In this document: positions 51,958 to 63,790 of the stretch, one piece after another
How positions within the stretch are numbered: the first letter of the stretch is position 1
Layout: every line of letters begins with the position of its first letter
Origin: Siphlonurus alternatus
Taxonomy: Eukaryota; Arthropoda; Insecta; Ephemeroptera; Siphlonuridae
Direction of reading: 5' to 3'
Length of the DNA stretch: 64,000 bases
Assembly: GCA_949825025.1 (NCBI GenBank)
Contig: OX463783.1
Span: forward strand, 11,443,628 to 11,507,627
The notes under the pieces: model-generated
The model's database searches: none
Told to the model about the DNA's origin: nothing
What the model saw: only the letters and a program-made list of their open reading frames with translations
Made by a program: the position numbers and the translations under genes

Positions 51958-52515
51958 GAATAAGTAAAGTTTTTTTTTCAGTGTACGTTACAATCTTTTA
52001 TTCGTCTACACAATACAAATTGACAAGGGACATTTCTCATTTTATTCTTAAGCCTCAGTACTTTTTTCTATTTAAGTGTAATGGAGTATATCATTGGATA
52101 TAAGCTTTTAGGTGTTGTGGTGTTGAAAAGTTGATGTATAATCTAGTCAATTTATCTCTCATGTTCCACGCGATGACACTAAATTAATTATATTAAAAAT
52201 TTAAGTGTAAATGAACTGTTAAAAGTTAATTTGGTGTATAATTTACAACATGTTGATAAATTATTATATAAACTATCAAATTAAATGCAATTTTTATACA
52301 ACCCTAAATATATTAACATTGAAATTAAATCAATTCTCTTTCAATGGAGTCTATTATATAGACTTATATATCTAGTAGGATAATTTTGATTATTTGAAAA
52401 TTTTACAGAGTGAAGATTTTGAAGAGCCAACTATTTGAGTTATCGATTTTAATTCTATTATTATTTTATTTTTTTATTTATATTATTATTTTTATTTGGT
52501 GATTTCAAGTTTTAA

Positions 52516-52679
52516 GCACCAGCACCGGATCCAAGTGGGCCAAGATGAAAAGCACCCTCCGGATTTTGTTAAAGATGTTACGGTTTACAGCGTCTCCTAC
52601 TCAGCTGCGGGCAGAGGAGGTTTCCCGGGTCACCCCGCAAATAGTTTTTCGGAAATGTCCTTCCTGGGCGCGGCGAGAC
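52516..52679 (+). other. GC-rich open segment, possible exon or CpG-rich island (low confidence)
   Basis: A marked rise in G, C and CG dinucleotides (CCCGGGTCACCCCGC, GGGCGCGGCGAGACG) after a T-rich stretch. One frame stays open across it and on to 52801 (101 codons from 52496). Candidate signals are CACCAG before 52516 and GTAAAA after 52679. The encoded tract (glycine, serine and histidine-rich, with GRGGFPGHPANSFSEM) matches no family I know. A promoter or first-exon island is an alternative. Confidence 0.25.
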
Positions 52680-52743
52680 GTAAAATTATTATTTTTGGGC
52701 GTCTATCAGAAGTCGAGAAAATGACAAATGCAAATAATGACGG

Positions 52744-52997
52744 TGCCCGAATTGAAACAAATTTCATCTTTTATTCGCTATTAAACTTTCTCCTCGTCTA
52801 ATTTCCTCCTATTTTGTACTATTTTAGAGGAAAAAAGACTAGATTACATCTTCCTGTTATTGAGCATAAAATGTTAAAAATGTTATCACTATTTCATCCT
52901 CACTTTGAGCGAAGAAGAAATAAGATCTGTTTTTTTAGGTAGAAATACATTCTAAGATTAGGTTTAGATCTGTAAAAGTTAATTTTTCAACTAGGAT
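52744..52997 (-). mobile_element. Family L copy 5
   Basis: CAAATTTCATCTTTTATTCG, CTATTTCATCCTCACTTTGA then GCGAAGAAGAAATAAG, and TAATTTTTCAACTAGG give a full-length copy in reverse orientation to copy 1. It directly follows the GC-richer open segment at 52516. Confidence 0.75.
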
Positions 52998-53619
52998 GAT
53001 GAAAAAATAAATGGAAATTAGGTTCATTGATGTATTTTTTGTTAAATAAACAACTTTACAACACTCTGTCTCACTCTTTATGATTAACTCTGTACATTAT
53101 GTCATATTTTATAAACAAAAGCAAGTAAAATACATAACATAAGTCGCCCTCAAAGACATAGAACAGCTTTCTTAACACTTTTGTATAATACATAAATTAC
53201 AGTTTACATTTATATAGTAGGCTTTGGTGTAGTTTTATGTCATTTACAGTAAACTATAAACAAAATCTCATTACAAAAGTAAAACTTTTACTATTAAACT
53301 TTATAATATAATCTTAAATATTTCAATTAAAACATATGTAAAACATGCTATTAAAGTTTGTAATAATTATTAAGAAAAGTGTATTTATAAAGTGTAACAT
53401 ATGTTGAAATAATGTTTTAATTTTAGTTGCCAACAATCTTTTTTTTTTTTTTTTTTAAAGGTAATTTATTTGACTAGTATTAAGTTTTATGTGACCTTAA
53501 AGTATTTTAAGACGAAAATAAGTGCGTGAAATAAATTTTATAGGATATTAAAATAGATTTTATTAATGCTGTGCACGTTTTAATTATTTTACCTTGCAAG
53601 TGAATTATTTGTATTCAAA

Positions 53620-53962
53620 ATGGACAACCTATACATTATGAAATTTTTTTATTGCAGAAATGAATACAGGGTACTAAATTATGCTACTCTGATTTTTTTC
53701 TGATTTTTTTGAGACCCGAAACAATTTTTAAATAAATATTGAAAGTTCTGTAAGTTAAGTTGGCACCCCTGAATCCTTAATAAAAAGGATAGGACCGAGA
53801 TACCTATTGACGCCTCCAGGGGGCGTGGCCGCAATTTCAATGATTATTTAAAAATAGTTATATGTTTCAAATAAATCTGAAAAAAATCAGAGTAGCATAA
53901 TTTGGTACCCTTTATTCATTTCTGCAAAAAAAAAAAAAAAAATGTAAATGTAGGTTGTCCGT
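53620..53962. mobile_element. Family A MITE copy, abutting hairpin F
   Basis: It runs from ATGGACAACCTATACATTAT to TGTAGGTTGTCCGT. The core TACCTATTGACGCCTCCAGG then GGGCGTGGCCGCAATTTC is typical. The right end touches the start of hairpin F, with no unrelated DNA between them. Confidence 0.87.
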
Positions 53963-54127
53963 TATTACATTTTTACATTGGGTGCGATTCACGAAAGAGT
54001 TATCCAGAAAGTTATCCAGCTTTCTCACTTATAATCGCGATTAGCGCTGGTCTAAATAAATGACACTAGTGAGAAACCTGGATCAACTATACGTGAGTGA
54101 ATCGCGCCCTTGTAAAAATGTAATAAT
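53963..54127. mobile_element. Hairpin MITE F
   Basis: The left end TATTACATTTTTACATTGGG then TGCGATTCACG is mirrored by GTGAATCGCGCCCTTGTAAA then AATGTAATA. The interior has GAAAGTTATCCAGCTTTCTC and GAGAAACCTGGATC. It starts where the A element at 53620 ends. Confidence 0.78.
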
Positions 54128-54688
54128 TTCGAATACAAATAAATATATTAAAAGGTGAAATAATTACAACGCGCACAGCATTAATTAAAACTATTTTTAT
54201 ATATGTACCATAATAATGAAATTTATTTCATGCACTTATATTCATCTTAAATTTATTTGTATTAAAAATGATTACATTTTTACACTATCTGTTTGTTACC
54301 AAAAGTGCCAAGGATAATATAATAGAAGAGGATGGCTCGCTTTGAAGTCAGACGCTATTGCCGCCTCATCACTCAAGTCGTCTGTCAGTGACGTCAACAC
54401 GTCATGAAGATCATTTGATTTGTTCTAAACTGGTTATTACCGGTATATAGGCTTTTTGATAAATTAACGAATGTTTTGAATATTTGTGTAAATAATCGAG
54501 GACCGTAATTCGTTGATTGATTGGTTGGTATTTTGGGGCAATTGACACATTTTGGTCATGTATATACCCCCGGACCGTACTTCAATTTGCCATTCTAAAC
54601 TTATATTATATTTTCATGTAATATTTATTTTATATCAAATTTAAAAATGCTTATATAACTATTTTTTTTAATCTGAATTAGGCTATAG

Positions 54689-54797
54689 GTCTGTTCGTAA
54701 ATACAGAATCGATTATTTGTGATGATCCTTATGTTCTATGTACAGAAGGTTCATCACAAATAATCGATTCTTTCTGATTGTGTATTTACGAACAGAC
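54689..54797. mobile_element. MITE family X copy 3
   Basis: Inverted ends GTCTGTTCGTAAATACA. The core forms a long hairpin of AGAATCGATTATTTGTGATG with its complement around TACAGAAGG. It is the best-preserved of the three X copies. Confidence 0.85.
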
Positions 54798-55274
54798 TTT
54801 ATGTGATATTAATAATTAATTTATTAGTTTTTATTGTTAGTTTTTAATTGAAAAGAATTATAATTTTTATTTTTGTATTTTTAATTCTCTAACTTCGATG
54901 ATGTTACTTGAAACTTAAAAATTTTAATATAATGCTTTTTCGTCACCTTTATTTTCCATATTAGTTTTATTTATGAATATCAATAAGAAATTTCAAATAT
55001 AAAATAATTTGAACCCCGGGTCAAGAATTATTATATTTTCAATATTGAATTTCTATTTAAGTTGGTGTTCTTTTGTACAGTAAAAAGAAAATAATAATTA
55101 TTACAAATCAATAAATCTATAAATATTGACACTTAACCTTTTATAAAAATTGAATAACAATTTTTCTATCTGACATTTCATATTCAATTGCAACAACGTT
55201 ATAATATGATTTCCGTTAATGTGCTTGTAAACGGAAATGGATTGAGCTACTCGGTTTTGTCGTTAATTAAGGTC

Positions 55275-55348
<74 letters not shown>
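55275..55348 (+). repeat. (GA)n microsatellite
   Basis: About 73 uninterrupted bases preceded by GGTCGC. Confidence 0.98.
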
Positions 55349-55349
<1 letters not shown>

Positions 55350-55869
55350 GATGATGGTACATGATGAGCATGGCCTCAGGTGAGAATCATGCAGGTAAAT
55401 GTAGCGTTAATTTACGCTTCAAAAACTGGACATGATTAAAATTATCTTATTAAATTTTGACCTTTAATTATAAAGTTTATGATATTAAATTTTAGAACAA
55501 AAAAATTAAAACAAACATTAAAGTTACAAACTTAAAACAAATTTGTTTTAATATTAAAAAGTACACTAAAACTTATTATTTTCATTTTCAAAGTATGCAA
55601 ATGAAGTCTTGTTATTCTATAATATTTTTTATTTTAAAACTTGCTCTATTTTATTATATTAAACGAGGAAAGTTTTGAAATCCCAAATACTGATAATAAT
55701 AAGAATAACATCCTTCTAAGCATCAATATAAAAATTATTATAATTTAAAGATATTATAGAAATCAATATTTATAAAAACTTTAACCTCAGAATTTTTCAA
55801 TTCTTTTCAATATAGAGAGTAGTTTGGTTGTTTCGTATATAATCAATAAGTATTGTATTGGAAGCCTCC

Positions 55870-56040
55870 TCAATAGCCTCGGGAACTCGATGCAAGCCAG
55901 TCATTAAAGCTCGTCCATTCAATCGGCAAGTGGCTTCTCCTCCCTATGTGATGGTGACGCAGTAACTTCCAATCCTTTTCTTTCTTCTCCCCCGAGACCC
56001 GACGGCATCGAATACCTTCGCTACTCGCCGGCATTTGTTT
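55870..56040. other. GC-richer island, nature unknown
   Basis: The stretch around CCTCGGGAACTCGATGCAAG, TGGTGACGCAGTAACTTCC and GAGACCCGACGGCATCGAAT has several CG dinucleotides in otherwise AT-rich DNA. No long frame, no inverted ends and no second copy were seen. It could be a regulatory island, an untranslated exon or an old repeat. Confidence 0.25.
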
Positions 56041-56062
56041 TACTTTGCTGTTTTTCTCTATT

Positions 56063-56066
<4 letters not shown>

Positions 56067-56096
<30 letters not shown>
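56067..56096 (+). repeat. (TC)n microsatellite, short
   Basis: About 30 bases, following a GC-richer island. Confidence 0.97.
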
Positions 56097-56099
<3 letters not shown>

Positions 56100-58105
56100 G
56101 CACTGAAAACTTTTACACATTAGAACAATGTTCACAAAGAGAGACAATAAAGTACACTACAAAACCAATGGCAACTGACGTTTTTAAAATTGATTAAAGA
56201 AGAAAAGTTTAATTGAGTACATAATTAAAGGGCCAATCAATATGAATGTGCACATAAATTTTTGTTTTTTCCAAAACGGCAATACTTAAAGCATTGGGAG
56301 AAACACAAAAACAACAACATTTATTTATATAAAAGTTATCTTAATGAAGTTGAAATATTTTTAATATAACTGTCTAAAAGCATGTAACAACAACTAATTA
56401 TGGTGTTTTCATTTATGTAAAATTATTATGTGGCTGCTCTCAGAGCATTAATTTAAATTATTTAACAATTTTAATCATATACAAATTTTTTTATTTAACA
56501 TTTGTAGTTCAAATTTTTAGCACTAAGTTCTCCACCAATACAAATGTTATGTTTTTTTTTATATGGGTATGTTTCAAAATATTTATATAATTTGTGATAA
56601 TTTATCATGCTGCAGGTTTTGAGGAAAAAGAAGGAAGATTTCAATGGAGGGAAGATTGGGGGGAAGGGGGGGGGGGCTCAGAACTTTTAGCAATAATATG
56701 TATTATACATTAATAGTATAGGCGGGGGTGCAGATATTATTGCTTTATAATTATAGTACAACATATTGACTCTACGACAGCATGGCATATATTCGCTTGC
56801 TAAATACTTGCCAGTATATAATATTGACTTGATTACAGCCTGTAGTGTAATAGGCTCTGAAATTTGTCAACATTTAATAATAAAGTTCATTGAAATGTTA
56901 ATTAAGATTCAATTAAAAGTTATAGTGTAAAATAGAATTTTTTCAAAGCTTGAATAGTTTTTTTTTAAACTAAAGCTTTATTTATTTCCAATTTAATTAG
57001 TTTTTTCAGGGTTTCTTGCTGTTATATTTAATTATAGTAATTGCATTTTAATGCTGGGAAAAAATTGTAAAAAAATACAGGAGAATTGTTTGTACTGATT
57101 TGTAATTTGCAGTATGACTTGAAATTTCTCATTTCAAATAGGTATCTGGGATATAATTTCATCATTTTTTTTTTCTTTTTCATGAAAAAAATCAAACTTA
57201 AAACTCCACGACTCCAAACTCAATGATTTTTTCTTTCTGTTATTATTGAATTCTATGATTCACATCACAAACTTTTATTTCATTTCTATATAAAAAAAAA
57301 TATTTACAGTAAAGTCACACAGCAGTGTAATCAAGTTTTCCCACATTTTTATTTTATTTTTTCTAACAGAATCGAGCTAAATGGTTATTGGAAAACCAAG
57401 CCTTGGGTTAGGTAGAGAGATGATTTTATTTTTACGTCGTTACAAGTAATGTGTTTCTATCGGGATAATATCTCTATGGCTCTGTGGGGGCTGTTTACTA
57501 TAGGGACAAGGTACATGCTCTTGCACTTCACCCTCAATATGTCTCCCCCTAGGGAAACAAATGGGATAATAAATATAAACAAAGGTGTTCCTATATAGTT
57601 ATTTGCGTAATATATAGTTATTGTTATTTACATTTATTTTAATCGTTGTTTAATGTTAATTCAAATGATATGTTCATGGATGTGCTGTTTTATTTTGTTT
57701 TGTCTATGACCTATCAACGATTATAGTTGATGATCTTTACGGCATAAAACAAAGTATTTAAGTAACTCATAATTATTCATAGCAGCTTCTGAAAGCTTAG
57801 TATCTATTCTTTTCAACGTTAATTACAGTGAAATTAAAATCTTCACTGTATAGTTTTTAATTATATAATACGATTAAAAAGTCATATTCTAATTTTATTA
57901 TTGTAAATTTGAGTTAGATTACTTTGAAACAATCATTTTTGTAATTTACAAAATTCCCAAAACCAAAGTTTTTAAAAATTTTAAAATTTTTAGTAAAATG
58001 TCAATCTCGCCAGAATTGTTTCTGCTGTTGTAAAACTAAAAAAAATGCCTAATCTCACGGCGACAGGACATTTTCAGCTTTTTACACATAAAAAAAGTAG
58101 AGGTG
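56097..58105. other. AT-rich DNA, no gene seen
   Basis: Contains a G-rich run at 56655-56677 and a modestly GC-richer part at 57400-57560 with no recognised function. Confidence 0.55.
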
Positions 58106-58278
58106 TCCGTTCTGACAGGTTTTCCACGGTTCCCTCAGTCTCAACTCAGTGAATGTTGGGATGCGTATTATAACAGCCCGTGGCCATCATTTTTTCTCTC
58201 CCTTAACTTTTATCCATTTCCTCGGCTCGAACTCTGTATCCTTGTAGAAACAAATAATGATAATAATAATAATAATAA
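58106..58278 (+). mobile_element. SINE body fragment with (AAT)n tail
   Basis: The segment contains AGGTTTTCCACGGTTCCCTC, then GAATGTTGGGATG and CCCGTGGCCATCA. It is followed by a pyrimidine-rich stretch and a (GATAATAATAAT) tail at 58257-58278. The block order matches the insect SINE core plus 3' end. The tRNA head is missing. Confidence 0.7.
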
Positions 58279-58972
58279 AAGGAATGACTAACTTGACGAA
58301 AACCGAGTTAAAAGTGACTCGTAATGCAGAAAAATTGTTTTACATTGCTTCTGTAGCAACTTAGTGACTTCATTTTCATTCAGATTTATTTTCTGTCAAA
58401 ATCTATACTAATCAAGGTCTTATAATTATAAAACTCATGGTATATTCTGTTGATACATTTATTTTTCTAATCAACTTTGTAATTAGCTTTCATGCTGTCA
58501 CAGAGATGTTATTTTGTCATTAAAAATACAGAGAGATGAGTTTTATTTTCATTTTCATTACAAAAAAATGTAATTAGTCATACATAATATATGTTTGTCA
58601 TAGTTTATTAAAAAATCTTTAAACAAAATGTTCATTTATACACCCGAGACTCATCTTTAGACTTTCATATTATATTCAAACAAGAATATTTTCTATTGAC
58701 ATTTAAGTTGAATTCATATTCAATAACGTGTTTTCTATCATTTAAGTTCATTTCATATTCAATGAGGTATTTTCTAGCATTGAAACGTAAATGAGCTAAA
58801 ACAAAACATAGAATTCATGACAAGTACATCAAAGTAATATGCATTGCATTCAAGCAATTGCTCAATGTAAATAAACATCTCGTTATAGAATTAAATTAAT
58901 TGATGTAAGCTGGGAGCGTTTTCTATACCAGTTACTTTGGTATGAAAAACGCTTGATTCTTCAATCGCTTCT

Positions 58973-59339
58973 GGTAAAGTAACACGCCAATGTTAAAAAA
59001 ATTCCCACAAATGAAAATTATGAAACATTTCTTAAAATGTTCTTCTCTACATTCCCTATCAGTAGCTAAAATATCAGATACACAAATTCGAGCTAGTTTT
59101 TGAGTTATGAATTTTTAAAGTTAATTGACTAATTTAACATGGAAGTTCCATTTCTCCATGGCATGTTATAATAGTTAAAGTAGTCAACGTTAAAAATTAA
59201 TAACCCAAAAACTAGATCGAATTTGTATATTACTTGATATTTTAGCTACGGATAAGGGATGTAGAGGAGAACATTTTAAGAAATGTTTCATAATTTTTAT
59301 GTGTGGAAATATTTTTAACATTGGGCATAATACCTTTCC
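58973..59339. mobile_element. Family C hairpin element copy 4
   Basis: The left is GGTAAAGTAACACGCCAATG and the right the complement of GGAAAGGTATTATGCCCAAT. Flanks TTCT and TTAG are decayed versions of TTAA. The apex is the same ATGGAAGTTCCATTTCTCCA as in copy 2. Confidence 0.83.
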
Positions 59340-60248
59340 TTAGCCTCTTTCCATGCATGATTTACGGGTTTACTGAGTTATGAGTGTAACGTTCTATTTT
59401 CCTTGAGCTGTACTTATACATAATTATGATTCTTACTAACTATGGGAAACATCAGCCATGATATTAATGATACTAAAGTTAATAAATATTAAAATGTATT
59501 TTGTGACTATTGTTATTATTACATGCTTTAGTTTTTAGATGTTTTTTTTTATTTTATAATTTATTAAATAGATATTTTACTACTTTATGTGCGCTGGTGC
59601 TTAACAGCGCTTTTTAAAATTCAAATTTCCCCTGATAATTACTGCATGTAATGTATAAAATGTGTTTATGAAATAAGTTAAATAACCACCATAGTTAATT
59701 AGAAATTTATTATAATATATTCCTAGATTCATGAATCGTGCATATACAAACAGTACAAAATGATAACAATGAAGATTCTTAGCTCATGAAATTCTAGAAT
59801 TAATTAGTAATTAATTTTGAAACATAATATCTCTCTATTGTTTTCCCAGTATTAATTTAAACTTGCAGAACCCAGAGGTAGTATTACTTTAAGCATAATA
59901 TATTGTACACACAAATATTACATGGAAAATCAATACGTGCCAGACATAATGCTCTCATGAGAATATACTTCAACAATAACTGGTGAAACAACAGGAAGCT
60001 GAAATTTTGTGTCCATCCTAGTTTTAATTAACATTTAGATATTTAAAATTACACAAACTATATTTAATCAAACTACTCCCAAATTACATAGATCAAATTA
60101 ATATAACTAGACAGGGAGCAGTTATGGTTCCATATTGATTGATTGCAAATTTGAGTTGGCATTAGGACTAATTGTTCCATGCAGCCACTAAATATTTAGA
60201 TCACTCAGTCATGGTTCCATATAAAGGATCAGTTGTACAGCTGATGGA

Positions 60249-60466
60249 AAGCAGATTCACATGGCGATTTCCAGCCTGCGACGCGAATAATACGCACTTA
60301 CTGTAACATTCATTGGCGGCCATATTTGGCGATTAAAAAAAAAAGAGCATCGTAATTTAGAGCGATATTCGCCGCCGCAATGGCGAATTCGCTTCCTCAT
60401 AGGATTTCACAGCTTATGTGACAAAATCGCGTCTCATCGCCGTTGTCACCATCTGAATCCGCCTTT
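60249..60466. mobile_element. MITE family E copy 2 (inverted)
   Basis: It is the reverse complement of copy 1 throughout: GCCTGCGACGCGAATAATAC, CATTGGCGGCCATATTTGGC, AATGGCGAATTCGC, TGACAAAATCGCGTCTCATC and TCTGAATCCGCCTTT. The left tip has AAAGCAGATTCA, one change from the family. Confidence 0.85.
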
Positions 60467-60477
60467 AGTTGGGAATG

Positions 60478-60622
60478 TGTAACCAGGTGGCGCTACCGGA
60501 GTTCTCATTATACATAGCTGATGAGTAGTAAACAGTTCTTTTTTGGAATCACTCTCAGACCCCGCGAAGCTCTGAAAATTTTGGTCAAATTTCTGTCCAT
60601 AAAAAGTCTCTGAAAACCTATC
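60478..60622. mobile_element. Element N fragment, degraded
   Basis: CACTCTCAGACCCCGCGAAG, CTCTGAAAATTTTGGTCAAA and CCATAAAAAGTCTCTG track the right end of N (CACTCTCAGAAACAGCGAAA, CTCTGATCAAATCCCTGG, CCATAAGACATGGAGGTCTC). Only one arm is seen. It follows E copy 2 within 12 bases. Confidence 0.55.
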
Positions 60623-61068
60623 TCATCAAAAGAATCCAGTTAAAATACGCGCTAGTTTACGTTTTCTTTTCTTATATATATTAAACAATAATCGTAAAAC
60701 TGCACCGTTTTCAGCATAAAAACCAAGCCTCGAAAAGGTTACCTCTGCTGCATATGCAACCTTCTTCATTTCTATGCTTAACAAGTTGCCTATTTCGAAG
60801 GGGATATATTACGTTACGCCTGCCTGATTGGCTGAGCTGAAGCTCAAGACACAAAGAGAAGCAATGTTGCTAACCATTCCCACATTCTATATACACCTAC
60901 ATAAGATTCATGAAAACAATCAGAACAGGATTTAAGTTCAAGCTATCTTTAGGTGATTATATAAATACTGAAAAATAGTTGAACTTTTCAATTTCACAAT
61001 AATAATAAATCTCTTGATCCATTTTCTTAAGCTGAAGATTCAATCACATTTTCTTTCACGAGATTTTC

Positions 61069-61190
61069 TCAAGTACGGTCTTCAATGATTGGCCCTCGAC
61101 CCTCCAACTGGCCAATAACAAGGAGACGTGGGTGCAAGACATCGATTGTGGGAGATACAACATCCTGGACATTTATGTGACGTTTCTTTG
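61069..61190 (-). other. GC-richer open segment, possible terminal exon (low confidence)
   Basis: On the minus strand the frame encodes a tract ending DVLHPRLLVIGQLEGRGPI then IEDRT and a stop. Its composition is more protein-like than the surrounding AT-rich frames. The upstream part of the same frame is background. It lies 70 bases from the family U element. No family recognised. Confidence 0.18.
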
Positions 61191-61259
61191 TCATTATTTT
61201 ATTGATCGTTGCAAAATAATTACTATTAATGAATTTGTTATTATCTTTAATACTGGATA

Positions 61260-61540
61260 ATGGACAACCTGCATACATTTTTACACATTAAGAGCTAGCT
61301 ATCTAGTGCAATTTTTGTAGTTTTTTTTTTTTTTTTAATTGAGCTGCAAAACATTATGATGTCATAGGCACGTAACTTCTTAATAATTATTGTTAATGCG
61401 TAAAATGTAAACACGACCATGCAGCGTTTTGCAGCACGATTTTAAGGGTGATAAAGGCTTCAAAAATATATGAAAAAACAATAGATAACTCAAGGGCTTG
61501 TCCAAATATGCAATAAAAAATATTCATACAGGTTGTTCAC
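61260..61540. mobile_element. Family U copy 4, complete with TA flanks
   Basis: It starts ATGGACAACCTGCAT and ends with TACAGGTTGTTCAC, and is flanked by TA on both sides (61258-61259, 61541-61542). The core has ATTATGATGTCATAGGC, GCAGCGTTTTGCAGCACG and ATTTTAAGGGTGATAAAGGC, unlike the core of family A. It proves that A-type ends and the TGACGTCA-type core belong to one unit. Confidence 0.8.
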
Positions 61541-63644
61541 TATATTTAATCAACAAATTTATACTTTTTAGCTTTTGTTTGATCATTAATTTTTAATATT
61601 TTCAGTTCATGCATGTATTTACTCGTAAATTTACTCTATCTCTCTCTTTCTCTTTATTTCAACAACAATGCATAATTATAACAATGGATAGTAATTAAGA
61701 CATTTCATCAGTCAGAAAATCTGTGAATTCAGCGACACACCTCCTCTATTGTTATATTTTAAACATCAGTATGACAGGCATACATAGAGCATGTCAAAAC
61801 GTCAAATACACCCACCACTGTCGTCATAGAGAGAGTATAATAATACTGGTATCAAGGCTTACTAATGTTTCTCTATCACAATATCCACACGATTATAACA
61901 ATGTCAATACAAGATATCAAACCACTTACAGTACGTTTTATATTGTTGATAAAGCTTCCATGTCAATGGGAGAAATTACTTCTGATAATAACTATAGCTT
62001 CTAATTGCAATAAAACTACTGAAGTATCTTCTATTTTTTTTATATAAAATATTAAAGTGCTCATGTTTGTTGTTATTTGAATCTAAGAATAAATATCATT
62101 ATTTAAATTAAACAATAAAATAATTATCTGATTTATTTGTCTAATGATCGAGTATAAGCTAATATTACATATTATATATATAATTATATAATATGGTATA
62201 ATGTAAACATCATGTAATAATGTAAAATTTACTAACATCACAATTTTGTAATTAGGTTGTAATGTATATTTCTTTCATTAAATTCAAACATATAATTAAA
62301 AAATGAATTATAAAGTTAAAGATATTATAAATATAAACTGTTTCGATAGACATGTGGCGAGTATGTATGAATTTTCAAGTAAAAAAATATTATTAAAATG
62401 TAAATTTATCTAAATTTATTAGCATAATTATCCTCAAAATTACAAAGGTTTATCAAAAACATATTATTTGCATTTTTATTAGCAGATAATTCTTTAATAA
62501 TTTTTCTTATTAATAGTTATTTTTATAGTTTAAATTATCATTTTAAAACTTAATTTTTAACTGCTGTAGCTCAGTGTTATCTTCTGTTTTTTTCCCTCTT
62601 TTTTTTAATTGTTTCTAAATCATGGATTATATTACGTGTTGTTTGAGAACAATAAATTTGATGCATTAAATTTAATTGTTGCAACTGTCCTGATTTGACC
62701 CGCATACAAGAACAAGTTATATTTAATTATATTTACAAGAGCACGTAATTTCGTATAATTTCATTTAATAGACTAGAATAAATAATTACATTAATTTTCA
62801 GAAGTTATCAGATGCTAGAATACATGATAATTATTATACAAAGTTACCAAAACTCGCCATAAACTTTCAGCATGACAAACTTTGTACATCATTTTGTGTA
62901 TATCTTTCACAAGTACAATTTTATTAAATAACTTTTATTACAATTTTATTTATTATATACAGTTATTACGAATACTTTTGCAATATATTTTTTCAATCTT
63001 AAACATAAAATATTTAAATATATCGATATTTGCAGTATAATATTTGTAGAACCACGTGGTTTGCTTTGGTATCTATGTTTTTCAGTAGTGGTTTTGATAT
63101 TTGCCAAAGGCATCTTCTACTCCAATAAAGTTATATATTATGAGAAAAGACTTGAATAATCCATAAAATATAAACGAGATTTGAAACAACATGAGTGTAT
63201 ATATATTATATGAAAACATCATATTATATACAATGTGCTTCAGTTTTGTTTTTATTATGTACATTTGATTAGCTTTTATTTCATGTGTAAAAATGATAAA
63301 TATACTTTCGATTTGATTCAGTTTTAAGCATGAAAAAGTTGAATATTGTGAGTAAAAAGATTAAAAAAACAAACATAACAAATCTGATTTCATATTTAAA
63401 ATGAAAATAATACGTTAAAAGAAGAAAGTTTCTTACTGTAGGTTACATTAATGTATGGGAATGCAACGTTTTTATAATAAGTTAATAATATATGATGTTC
63501 ATAAAGTTTAATATCAGTGCTCTTAATCAATGTTAAATCACTGTAAAATTTTTGAAAAAACTTCCCTCATATGATCAATATTACATTAATTGGACAAAAT
63601 ACATCATATTGGTGAACTTGAAGTTCTAACATATATAACAAGAT
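61541..63644. other. AT-rich DNA, no gene seen
   Basis: The overlapping frames at 61723-62047 and the one at 63082-63264 lack any domain or compositional support. Confidence 0.6.
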
Positions 63645-63712
63645 GGGCTATAATAGACTAGATGCTCTTCTTACATCTACCAAATTTAAAAATATTCACT
63701 TCTTTATATCAT
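63645..63712 (-). mobile_element. MITE family R fragment 4
   Basis: AATAGACTAGATGCTCTTCT then TACATCTACCAAATTT matches the complement of the R interior (compare 18540-18580). Only about 65 bases are visible. Confidence 0.55.
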
Positions 63713-63790
63713 GTAGGGTTAACGTTTATGATCTTGAAGACTTACATTATTCACATCCAGTTATGTAAGTAAAAAAAAAGGAAGGTGTGT

